DNA of 64,000 nucleotides, taken from NCBI RefSeq assembly GCF_030733845.1, contig NZ_CP132311.1:2049501-2113500 (forward strand). The letters run 5' to 3'. A program made the translations under genes and the position numbers. Below, one piece after another: positions 33,672 through 40,969 of the stretch. Source of the stretch: Shinella zoogloeoides (GTDB lineage: Bacteria; Pseudomonadota; Alphaproteobacteria; Rhizobiales; Rhizobiaceae). The notes under the pieces are model-generated. The model ran no database searches, had not been told where the DNA came from, and saw only the letters and a program-made list of their open reading frames with translations. The number at the start of each line of letters is the position of its first letter. Position 1 is the first letter of the stretch.

Positions 33672-34828
33672 CAGCGCTCACCGCCATTACCGGCGCCCGG
33701 ATCTTCGACGGCGATCTGTGGCACGAGGACAGTGTGCTGCTTCTCGATGACGGCAAGGTCGTCGGCCTTGTCCGGCCGCGCGACGTGCCGGGCGATGCCC
33801 GCACGGTGCCGATGGACGGGCTCTCGCTCGTCCCCGGCTTCATCGACCTGCAGGTCAATGGCGGTGGCGGCGTGCTGCTCAACGAGCAGCCAGATCTCGA
33901 AGGCATCCGCACCATCTGCGCCGCCCATGCCCGCTTCGGCACGACCGCGCTCCTGCCGACGCTGATCACCGACAACCGCGAGGTCACGGAACGGACCATC
34001 GCCGCCGGCCTTTCCGCGCGCGAGGCGGCGGTGCCCGGCTTCCTCGGCCTTCACCTCGAAGGCCCCCACCTTTCCATCGCCCGCAAGGGCGCGCACGACC
34101 CGGCCCTCATCCGTCCCATGGATGCGGCCGATCTCGACCGCACCATCGCCGCCCGCAAGGGTCTCGAAGCCCTCCTGATGACGCTGGCGCCGGAAAACGC
34201 CACCAACGAGCAGATCGCCGCGCTCCATGCCGCCGGCGTCACCGTCAGCCTCGGCCATTCCGATTGCGGTTACGAGACCGCGCAATCCGCCGTCGAGGCG
34301 GGCGCGAGCATGATGACCCACCTCTTCAATGCGATGAGCCAGCTCGGCAACCGCGAACCCGGCATGGTCGGCGCGGCGCTCGACCTCGGCCATCTCAATG
34401 CCGGCCTCATCGCCGACGGCTTCCATGTCCATCCCGCGACGATCCGCATGGCGCTCAGGGCCAAGCGCGGCCCCGGCCGCGTCTTCCTCGTCACCGATGC
34501 CATGTCGACCATCGGCACGGACATGACGAGCTTCTTCCTCAACGGCCGCGAAATCTTCCGCGAAGGCGGCCGCCTGACGCTCGCCGACGGCACGCTTGCC
34601 GGCGCTGACATCGATATGGCCTCGTGCATACGCTATATGCGCGACATCGTGGGCATCGATCTCGAAGAGGCGCTGCGCATGGCCTCGCTCTATCCTGCCG
34701 AGGCGATCGGCATGACCGGCCGCAAGGGCCGCCTGACGCATGGCCACGACGCGGACTTCACCGTCATCGACGACGGCGTGAACGTCGTCTCCACCTGGAT
34801 CGCCGGCACGCCGGTCTTCGCCGCCTGA
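33668..34828 (+). CDS. nagA: N-acetylglucosamine-6-phosphate deacetylase
   Basis: A 386-residue amidohydrolase producing GlcN-6-P and acetate from GlcNAc-6-P. Visible are GFIDLQVNGGGGV, metal-ligand Glu in LGLHLEGPHLS, metal-ligand His in VSLGHSDCGYETA and MTHLFNAMSQ, and catalytic Asp in FLVTDAMSTIG. Length is normal. The gene is translationally coupled to the NagB-II-like gene upstream and would take the product of MurQ or of the kinase. Confidence 0.94.
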   Translation: MTALTAITGARIFDGDLWHEDSVLLLDDGKVVGLVRPRDVPGDARTVPMDGLSLVPGFIDLQVNGGGGVLLNEQPDLEGIRTICAAHARFGTTALLPTLITDNREVTERTIAAGLSAREAAVPGFLGLHLEGPHLSIARKGAHDPALIRPMDAADLDRTIAARKGLEALLMTLAPENATNEQIAALHAAGVTVSLGHSDCGYETAQSAVEAGASMMTHLFNAMSQLGNREPGMVGAALDLGHLNAGLIADGFHVHPATIRMALRAKRGPGRVFLVTDAMSTIGTDMTSFFLNGREIFREGGRLTLADGTLAGADIDMASCIRYMRDIVGIDLEEALRMASLYPAEAIGMTGRKGRLTHGHDADFTVIDDGVNVVSTWIAGTPVFAA

Positions 34829-34887
34829 TCCGGCCCGCGGTCCTTGCGGCCCGCGGCGGAATCGGCTCTACCGACCGGTAAGACAGG

Positions 34888-34914
34888 AGCAATCCAGTAC
34901 GGAATTGCGTGACG
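34888..34914. repeat. Short intergenic repeat, degenerate copy A
   Basis: GAGCAATCCAGTACGGAATTGCGTGA is a shortened form of the AGCAATTCC ... GGAATTGCGT palindrome also found at 43862-43914 and 54246-54301. It lies just before the dipeptidase start. Confidence 0.5.
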
Positions 34915-34930
34915 AAAGGCAGTGCGGCAC

Positions 34931-35986
34931 ATGCAATTGATCTTCGACGGCCACAACGACGTTCTCCTGCGCCTCTGGGAGAATGCGCAAAAGGGCGAGG
35001 ACCCGATCGCCGAATTCGTCGGCGGCACGGACAAGGGCCATATCGACGCCCCGCGGGCGCTCAAGGGCGGCCTTGCCGGCGGCTTCTGCGCCATGTTCGT
35101 CCCGCCGGAAGAAGACTATCCCGCCCGTGTGGTGGACGAAAACGGCCACTACGACATCCCGATGGTCGGCCCGCGCGCGCACGACGCGGCGCTGAGGATC
35201 GCGCTTGAAATGGCCGATATCGCCACCCGGCTGGAGCAGGCCGGCGGCCTTGCCATCTGCCGCAGCACCGCCGATATCCGCGCGGCGATGAAGCAGCGCC
35301 GCTTTGCCGCCGTCCTCCATATCGAAGGCTGCGAGCCGATCGCCGAGGACCTCTCGAACCTCGAAACCTTCCATGCCAACGGCCTGCGCTCGCTCGGCCC
35401 CGTCTGGAGCCGGCACAACGGGTTCGGCCATGGCGTGCCCTTCGCCTACCCCTCCTCGCCCGATACCGGCCCGGGCCTGACCGATGCCGGCGTCGCGCTG
35501 GTGAAGGAATGCGACCGGCTCGGCATCATGATCGACCTTGCCCACATCACCGAAAAGGGCTTCTGGGATGTGGCGCGCGAAAGCACGCAGCCGCTCGTCG
35601 CCACCCATTCCAACGCCCATGCCCTGACGCCGATCTCGCGCAACCTCACCGACCGCCAGCTCGATGCGATCCGCGAGCGCAAGGGCATTGCCGGCCTCAA
35701 CTATGCCACAACCATGCTGCGTGCGGACGGGCTGGAAAACGCCGACACGCCGCTCACCGACATGGTGCGCCACATCGACCACATGGTGGACCGCATGGGC
35801 ATCGACTGCGTGGCGCTCGGCTCGGATTTCGACGGCGCGACCATCCCCGCCGCCATTACAGACGCCGCCGGCAACCAGGCGCTGGTCGAAGCGCTGCGCG
35901 GAGCCGGTTACGGCGAGGACGACCTTGCAAAGCTCTGCCGCGAGAACTGGCTGCGGCTCCTGAAAACCGTCTGGCGCGAAGCCTGA
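34931..35986 (+). CDS. Membrane dipeptidase family (M19) peptidase
   Basis: A 351-residue dinuclear-zinc dipeptidase of the renal dipeptidase type. The motifs HND in LIFDGHNDVLLRLW, bridging Glu in LHIEGCEP, LGIMIDLAHITEKGFW, VATHSNAHALTPISRNLTDRQ and ALGSDFDGA are all present. There is no signal peptide, so it is probably cytoplasmic and hydrolyses dipeptides, possibly D-amino-acid-containing ones from muropeptides given the murQ/nagA context (inference). The ATG is chosen over the GTG at 34922, which is too close to the AAAGG. Confidence 0.9.
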   Translation: MQLIFDGHNDVLLRLWENAQKGEDPIAEFVGGTDKGHIDAPRALKGGLAGGFCAMFVPPEEDYPARVVDENGHYDIPMVGPRAHDAALRIALEMADIATRLEQAGGLAICRSTADIRAAMKQRRFAAVLHIEGCEPIAEDLSNLETFHANGLRSLGPVWSRHNGFGHGVPFAYPSSPDTGPGLTDAGVALVKECDRLGIMIDLAHITEKGFWDVARESTQPLVATHSNAHALTPISRNLTDRQLDAIRERKGIAGLNYATTMLRADGLENADTPLTDMVRHIDHMVDRMGIDCVALGSDFDGATIPAAITDAAGNQALVEALRGAGYGEDDLAKLCRENWLRLLKTVWREA

Positions 35987-36008
35987 CCCTCAAATCCCGA
36001 GAAATTTC

Positions 36009-36755
36009 ATGACAAAGCCCCTCATCGAACTCTGCGTCGAAGGCATCGACGGCTTCCTCGCCGCCCAGGAAGCCGGCGCCGACCGGGTCGAGCTCTGCGC
36101 GAGCCTGATGGAGGGCGGCCTGACGCCGAGCCTTGCCACCATCCGCGCCGCGGTGAAGGCTGCGCGCATTCCCGTCCACGTCATTATCCGCCCGCGCGGC
36201 GGCGACTTCCTCTATTCCGACGCAGAATTCGAGACGATGGTGGAAGACGTCCGGGCGCTACGCGACGAGGGCGTTTCCGGCGTCGTCATCGGCTGCCTGA
36301 CGCCGGACGGCCGGATCGACGAGGCGCGCACCACGACGCTGGTCGAGGCTGCGCGCCCGATGTCCGTCACCTGCCACCGCGCCTTCGACATGACGGCGGA
36401 TGCCGGCGAGGCGCTGGAAGCGCTCGTGCGCTGCGGCGTCGACCGGGTGCTGACCTCCGGCCAGCGCGACACGGCCGTCGAGGGCATCGCGATCCTGAAG
36501 AGCGCCGTCGAACAGGCCGCCGGCCGCATCGTCATCATGGGCTGCGGCGCGCTCGATGCGCAGAACATAAGCAAGGTCCGCGACGAGGCCGGCCTTGCCG
36601 AACTGCACTTCGCCGCGCTCACGACCGTGCCGAGCGGCATGGCCTTCCGCAATCCGCATGTCGGCATGGGCGGCACGGAGAAGGATCGGGAATACGAACT
36701 GACGCTGACGGACAAGGACGCGGTGCGCGCGACCATCGCCGCGGCAAAATCCTGA
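36009..36755 (+). CDS. cutC: CutC family protein
   Basis: A 248-residue TIM-barrel protein of the CutC family: LIELCVEGIDGFLAAQEAGADRVELCASLMEGGLTPS (residues 4-40), IIRPRGGDFLYSDAEF and TCHRAFDMTADAGEALEAL. The family is linked historically to copper homeostasis, but evidence for a direct copper role is weak. The gene lies 22 bp after the dipeptidase and ends the apparent plus-strand amino-sugar operon before creA. Confidence 0.9.
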   Translation: MTKPLIELCVEGIDGFLAAQEAGADRVELCASLMEGGLTPSLATIRAAVKAARIPVHVIIRPRGGDFLYSDAEFETMVEDVRALRDEGVSGVVIGCLTPDGRIDEARTTTLVEAARPMSVTCHRAFDMTADAGEALEALVRCGVDRVLTSGQRDTAVEGIAILKSAVEQAAGRIVIMGCGALDAQNISKVRDEAGLAELHFAALTTVPSGMAFRNPHVGMGGTEKDREYELTLTDKDAVRATIAAAKS

Positions 36756-36817
36756 TGGGACGGCTTGCAAGCGGCGGGCAGACAACCTTACCTGTCAAGG
36801 GAACAAGGAGACCCGCC

Positions 36818-37321
36818 ATGCCGCTCACGCTTTCCATCCCTCGCCTGCGCACCGCGCTTGCCGCCGGCCTTCTGGCCTTTGCCGCCCTCCCCGCGGCCGC
36901 CGAAACGGTCGGCAAGGTCGGCGTCGACTGGATCGGCAACGACATCTACATCGACGCCGTGAGCGATCCGGAAGTCTCCGGCGTCACCTGCCACGTCACC
37001 TATTTCGACCGTTCCGTCATCGACCGGCTGAAGAAGGGCAACTGGTTCGAGGATCCGTCGAACAATGCCATTTCCTGCCAGCAGACCGGCCCGATCACCA
37101 TCGGCGACATCGAACTCGACAGGGAGGGCGAAGAGGTCTTCAAGTCCGGCCTGTCGCTCATCTGGAAATCGCTGATCGTCACCCGCATCTACGACAGGAA
37201 GAACGACACGCTGATCTATCTCGCCCATTCGCGTGAGCTGACGGAGGGCTCGGCGAAGATGTCCATCTCCACCGTGCCGCTCTATGGCCAGAACGTCACC
37301 TGGACGAACGGCAAGCCATGA
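36818..37321 (+). CDS. CreA family secreted protein
   Basis: A 167-residue exported protein: signal peptide MPLTLSIPRLRTALAAGLLA with cleavage near AAAAE, then the CreA signature VGKVGVDWIGNDIYIDAVSDPEVSGVTCHVTYFDR and SCQQTGPI (two cysteines likely disulfide-bonded), ending VPLYGQNVTW. Function is unknown despite its historical naming with CreBC. The start at 36818 has CAAGGAGACCCGCC. Confidence 0.88.
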   Translation: MPLTLSIPRLRTALAAGLLAFAALPAAAETVGKVGVDWIGNDIYIDAVSDPEVSGVTCHVTYFDRSVIDRLKKGNWFEDPSNNAISCQQTGPITIGDIELDREGEEVFKSGLSLIWKSLIVTRIYDRKNDTLIYLAHSRELTEGSAKMSISTVPLYGQNVTWTNGKP

Positions 37322-37324
37322 AAA

Positions 37325-37350
37325 AACGCCCCGGCGCTGGCCGGGGCGTT
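37325..37350 (-). terminator. Rho-independent terminator
   Basis: AACGCCCCGGC-GCTG-GCCGGGGCGTT, an 11-bp stem with a 4-base loop. On the minus strand it is followed by a run of T (complement of A at 37321-37326), so it terminates the 37368-37730 gene; it also sits right behind creA and may serve both. Confidence 0.85.
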
Positions 37351-37367
37351 CCTGTCTGTCGATGGGA

Positions 37368-37730
37368 TTACTTGACGTAGACGATCTTGCCGCCGTCAGC
37401 CGCCGTCTTGATCTCGACGACGTTTTCAAGCTGGACGTTCTGCGAAGTCAGGATCTGCGCCAGCGCCGGATCGGCCTGGAGATCGGCCTGGGCCTTTTCC
37501 AGGGCGGCCGGATCCTTCGACTTCATGCTCAGGCGATCAGCCTCGGAACGCTGGCTTTCATCGGCCTCGAGCGAGGGAATGGTGACCACGCTCACCTTGT
37601 CGGCCGTGATTGAATTCGTCGACATCGTGTCGGCGGCCACGCCGGTGGTGGTGTCCTGCGCATAGGCGATGCCCGCAACCGGCGATACGGCGAGAAGCGA
37701 AGCAAGGGCGATGGTAACGGTCTTCTTCAT
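37368..37730 (-). CDS. Secreted protein of unknown function (120 aa)
   Basis: A 120-residue exported protein that I do not recognise. The signal peptide is MKKTVTIALASLLAVSPVAG with cleavage after AYA; the mature part is acidic, Ala/Asp/Ser-rich and cysteine-free, with VSVVTIPSLEADESQRSEADRL and a C-terminal VQLENVVEIKTAADGGKIVYVK resembling a beta-rich end. It is a single gene with its own terminator; a GAATA/C-rich leader precedes the start. Confidence 0.75.
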   Translation of the reverse strand: MKKTVTIALASLLAVSPVAGIAYAQDTTTGVAADTMSTNSITADKVSVVTIPSLEADESQRSEADRLSMKSKDPAALEKAQADLQADPALAQILTSQNVQLENVVEIKTAADGGKIVYVK

Positions 37731-37864
37731 GGGTATTCTCCACTGTTTCGTTTGCGAGAAGCAGGGAGAAAACGGAAGCGTCTACGTTTGGTTCCTGCCG
37801 AAATGGGGCAAGATCAAGGTTTTTAAATTTGATACGTTTAATTCAAAACGATGGACGGCAGAAT

Positions 37865-37890
37865 GCATCCGCCCGCTTTCGGCCGGATGC
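37865..37890. terminator. Hairpin downstream of cheW
   Basis: GCATCCG ... CGGATGC lies just past the cheW stop on the minus strand. There is no U-tract; function as a terminator is uncertain. Confidence 0.4.
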
Positions 37891-37918
37891 TGAAACCCGA
37901 AATCCTGCCCTCCGCCCC

Positions 37919-38383
37919 TTAAGCGGCCTGGGCGAGTTCGTCGGCGATGACGGTGTCGAGGTTGAGGAAGCACACCATCGACTTCTCCAGCGCGACGATG
38001 CCGCGGCAGAAGGCGCGCTGGGCCTCCGGAATGATTTCCGGCGCCGGCTGCAGGGCTTCGCTCTTGATCGTCATCATGTCGGAGACCTGCTCCACGAGGA
38101 GGCCCACAAGCTTGCCGGCGATATCGGTGACGATGATCGCCGAGCGCTCGGAGGGTTCCGTCATCTTCATGCCGAGGCGGCAGGCCATGTCGATGACCGG
38201 GATCACCGCGCCGCGCAGGTTGATGAGCCCGAGCACGTAGGGCGGCGTATGAGGCATCGGCGTCACCGGCGCCCAGCCGCGGATTTCGCGGATGGCCATG
38301 ATGTCGATGCAGAATTCCTGCTCGCCCAGATGGAAGGAGACGATTTCGAGATAGGCGCCGGACTGCTTGATGGCGTTGGACAT
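37919..38383 (-). CDS. cheW: Chemotaxis coupling protein CheW
   Basis: A 154-residue CheW-domain protein linking receptors to CheA: EIVSFHLGEQEFCIDIMAIREIRGW (residues 11-35), PYVLGLINLRGAVIPVIDMACRLG, and VGLLVEQVSDMMTIKSEAL. Length is typical. No cheA, cheY or receptor gene is nearby, so it is an isolated cheW, as is common for rhizobial second copies. The start at 38383 follows GAGGTCTTGTCC. Confidence 0.93.
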   Translation of the reverse strand: MSNAIKQSGAYLEIVSFHLGEQEFCIDIMAIREIRGWAPVTPMPHTPPYVLGLINLRGAVIPVIDMACRLGMKMTEPSERSAIIVTDIAGKLVGLLVEQVSDMMTIKSEALQPAPEIIPEAQRAFCRGIVALEKSMVCFLNLDTVIADELAQAA

Positions 38384-38652
38384 GGACAAGACCTCTTCCC
38401 ACAGGGGAATGAACTGTTGAGATGCGCAGCTCGCCGTTTTCCGGCGCGCGGCGGACGTCATGTCCTGAAGCCGTCAGGGGCCTGTTGCGCTTGGGTTGGA
38501 GCGTGGCAAAGAGAGATTAAACAAAGGCTAAGGCCTGCCTGCCAAAAGGCGTATTTTAGCCGATTTCGATGGATTCCCGCCGGGCGCGGCGCCTCACGTT
38601 GCGGCAGGTGCCGCCGGTTTCAAAACGAGCCGCATCGTGCTATGTTTCGCGC

Positions 38653-38811
38653 ATGGACAAGACCGCCCGCCGATACACCGTTCTGCCTGTCGCGCTCATC
38701 GCGCTGGGGCTCGGCGTCATGGCCGCCACCGCCGCCTTTGCCGGCTGGCTGGAACATGGGCCGGCGATATTCCTCAGCCTTGCCGAATCCGGCATGTCCT
38801 GGTGCTTCTGA
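38653..38811 (+). CDS. Small single-pass membrane protein (52 aa)
   Basis: A 52-residue reading frame with basic N-terminus MDKTARRYT, one hydrophobic helix VLPVALIALGLGVMAATAAFAG and a short tail ending SGMSWCF. It starts 127 bp after which the SCO gene follows on the same strand. No clear ribosome site is seen, so it may be real or fortuitous; the charge and helix layout favour real. Confidence 0.45.
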   Translation: MDKTARRYTVLPVALIALGLGVMAATAAFAGWLEHGPAIFLSLAESGMSWCF

Positions 38812-38937
38812 TCACGATTGCGCGAGCCCTTCGCCTTTGCCCTCCTTGCGGCAATTGGCCCGTTTGCGCGGCTACCGGCGAAGGACTATGAAACCGGCAA
38901 CCGGTTTCCGCCGCCATAGCCCTACCGAAGGACTGCC

Positions 38938-39537
38938 ATGAAGACCCTGCGCCTCGTACTCTGGATCGCCGTCGCCCTCGTTGCCGCGCTGCTCGGCTGG
39001 TTGACGCTGGAAATGACCCGGGCCAAGGACGAGGTCGCGGGCGGCCCGTTCGGCGTGCCTTTCGAGCTCGTCGCGCAGGACGGCAAGCCGATCACGCAGA
39101 AGGCCTTCACCGGCAAGCCGACCGCCCTGTTCTTCGGCTTCACCCATTGCCCGGAAGTCTGCCCGACCACGCTGTTCGAGCTCGACGGCTGGCTCGCCAA
39201 GGTCGATCCCGACGGCTCGAAGCTGCAGGCCTATTTCGTGACCGTCGATCCGGAACGCGACTCGCCCGAACTCATCGGCCAGTATGTCGGCAATGTCTCC
39301 AAGCGCATCACCGGCATTTCCGGCCCGACGGACAAGGTGCTGGAGATGGTCAAGGGTTACCGCGTCTACTACCGCAAGGTGCCGCTCGACGAGGCCAAGC
39401 CCGACGGCGACTATACGATGGACCACACGGCCTCCGTCTTCCTGCTCGACGCCGAAGGCCGCTTCAAGGGCACCATTGCGTACGGCGAAAATCCTGAAGT
39501 CGCCGAAGAGAAGCTTTCAAACCTGATCAAGGGCTAG
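38938..39537 (+). CDS. SCO1/SenC family copper chaperone
   Basis: A 199-residue membrane-anchored thioredoxin-fold protein for CuA-site assembly in cytochrome oxidase. The N-terminal anchor is LRLVLWIAVALVAALLGWL; the copper-binding CxxxC is FGFTHCPEVCPTTLFEL and the distal His is in YTMDHTASVFLLD, so all three ligands are present. It lies 64 bp before prmA and is monocistronic or co-transcribed with it. Confidence 0.92.
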   Translation: MKTLRLVLWIAVALVAALLGWLTLEMTRAKDEVAGGPFGVPFELVAQDGKPITQKAFTGKPTALFFGFTHCPEVCPTTLFELDGWLAKVDPDGSKLQAYFVTVDPERDSPELIGQYVGNVSKRITGISGPTDKVLEMVKGYRVYYRKVPLDEAKPDGDYTMDHTASVFLLDAEGRFKGTIAYGENPEVAEEKLSNLIKG

Positions 39538-39601
39538 GATCGCCTTTGCCCTCGGCTGCCGGACATGCTAGGCGCACCTGAAACAACAGGGACCGCGAGC
39601 C

Positions 39602-40483
39602 GTGAGCGAAATCCGCCTCTACATCACCACGACCGAAAAGGGGGCCGACGCCGCGCTCTCGCTGATGACCGACGCCTTCGAGGACGAGGGCTACGCCATC
39701 GCGACGATGGAGATCGACGAGAAGAACGACGTCTGGGAAGCCTCCGTCTACATGTTCCGGCCGGACGAGGCGGAGATCCGCGACCGTTTCGCTGCCCTCC
39801 TCGCCGCCGATTTTCCCGATGCGCCGATCGAGCGCGAGGAACTGCCTGACATCGACTGGATCGCCAAGTCGCTGGAAGGCTTGAAGCCCGTCCGCGCCGG
39901 CCGCTTCGTCGTCCACGGCTCGCATGACCGCGGCACCGCCCGCTCCGGCGAGATCGCCATCGAGATCGATGCCGGACAGGCCTTCGGCACCGGCCATCAC
40001 GGCACGACGGCGGGCTGCCTCGAGGTCATCTTCAACGTGATGCGCGCCCGCAAGGTCAAGCGCGTGCTTGATCTCGGCACCGGCAGCGGCGTGCTGGCGA
40101 TCGCCGCGCGCAAGCTGGCGCCGGCCGCGGTGCTGGCAACGGACATCGACCCCGTCGCCACCCGCGTCGCGCGCGAGAATGTGCGCCTCAACGGCATCGC
40201 CTCCGGCATCGCGCTGGAAACGGCGCCGGGCTTCCACTCAACCGCCTTCGGCCGTCATGGCCCATTCGACCTCATCATCGCCAACATCCTCGCCCGCCCG
40301 CTGATGCGCATGGCGCCGCAGCTTGCCGCACAGCTCGCCCCCGGCGGCGACGTCATCCTTTCGGGCATTCTCGCCTCGCAGCGCTGGAAGGTGCTCGCCG
40401 CCTATAACGGCGTCGGCCTGCGCCATGTGCGCACGCTCTGGCGCGAAGGCTGGGTGACTATCCATCTCGACAACAGGCGTTGA
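39602..40483 (+). CDS. prmA: Ribosomal protein L11 methyltransferase
   Basis: A 293-residue SAM-dependent enzyme that methylates L11. The N-terminal substrate-recognition domain is followed by DAGQAFGTGHHGTTAGCLE, motif I VLDLGTGSGVLAIAARKL, and the motif IV equivalent LIIANILARPLMRMAPQL. It starts with GTG at 39602. Length fits the PrmA family. Confidence 0.92.
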   Translation: MSEIRLYITTTEKGADAALSLMTDAFEDEGYAIATMEIDEKNDVWEASVYMFRPDEAEIRDRFAALLAADFPDAPIEREELPDIDWIAKSLEGLKPVRAGRFVVHGSHDRGTARSGEIAIEIDAGQAFGTGHHGTTAGCLEVIFNVMRARKVKRVLDLGTGSGVLAIAARKLAPAAVLATDIDPVATRVARENVRLNGIASGIALETAPGFHSTAFGRHGPFDLIIANILARPLMRMAPQLAAQLAPGGDVILSGILASQRWKVLAAYNGVGLRHVRTLWREGWVTIHLDNRR

Positions 40484-40969
40484 ATCGCAAAGCTTGGCGG
40501 GGTGCGCGCACCCCGCTTCGGCCGGCTGGCATCAGGGCAAAATAAAAGGCGGTGCCAGAGGCACCGCCTATGGCCGGCGAACCGACCTGCCCGCGAGCTT
40601 GAGGAGGAGGAGTGCTCAAGCGGGCCTATGTGTTCCGAGCGCCTTCCCGGAGGAGGGAGGAGGAGTGACCGGCAAGACGCCTGATCGGAACACCTAGCTA
40701 TGTGCGACACGAAGGACTGGAGGAACTTTCACTTCGTTTCGCTTGAAGCGCGTTTTGCGTTCGCTTCGTTGGCGCTGCTTATAATCGATAGAAAAAATAG
40801 AGATAGTCCCTTTTGAGGCATGGGTGCCATGCGCTGAGCGCATAAGTCCAATTCGATACCTCTTGAAACACCAATCGGACAGGATGCGCGGTCCCTTTCC
40901 CGCCTTTGACGCGGCAAGGGGATGGGCTAGATTGCCGGCACGATTCATAGCCCTATCGGAAGTCTCCCC
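40484..40969. other. 486-bp intergenic region, prmA to pepP
   Basis: No protein gene is credible here. From left to right it holds a perfect palindrome GCGGGGTGCG / CGCACCCCGC (40497-40516; candidate prmA terminator), the minus-strand candidate sRNA (40539-40693), and an AT-rich stretch with TATAAT at 40780-40785 and TTGCGT 19 bp upstream (a possible pepP promoter). Confidence 0.6.
40539..40693 (-). ncRNA. Candidate anti-Shine-Dalgarno sRNA (cuckoo / alpha-r14-like)
   Basis: Read on the minus strand this is three consecutive hairpins. Hairpin I (40693-40630) closes with GTGTTCCGA / TCGGAACAC, continues as GCGTCTTGCCGG / CCGGGAAGGCGC (one mismatch, one G-U), and exposes CTCCTCCTCCCTCC. Hairpin II (40625-40589) has GCCCGC / GCGGGC and TTGAG / CTCAA with loop CACTCCTCCTC. 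Hairpin III is GGCGGTGCC-TCT-GGCACCGCC followed by TTTTATTTT (40568-40539), a strong Rho-independent terminator. CU-rich anti-SD loops on stable stems are the hallmark of alphaproteobacterial 'cuckoo' RNAs such as the alpha-r14 family. The promoter is not clear. Confidence 0.7.

Noticed and set aside
37731..37918. AT-rich stretch with possible promoter or small gene
   Set aside because: Open frames through it have no ribosome site and the only structure is a weak hairpin at 37865-37890.
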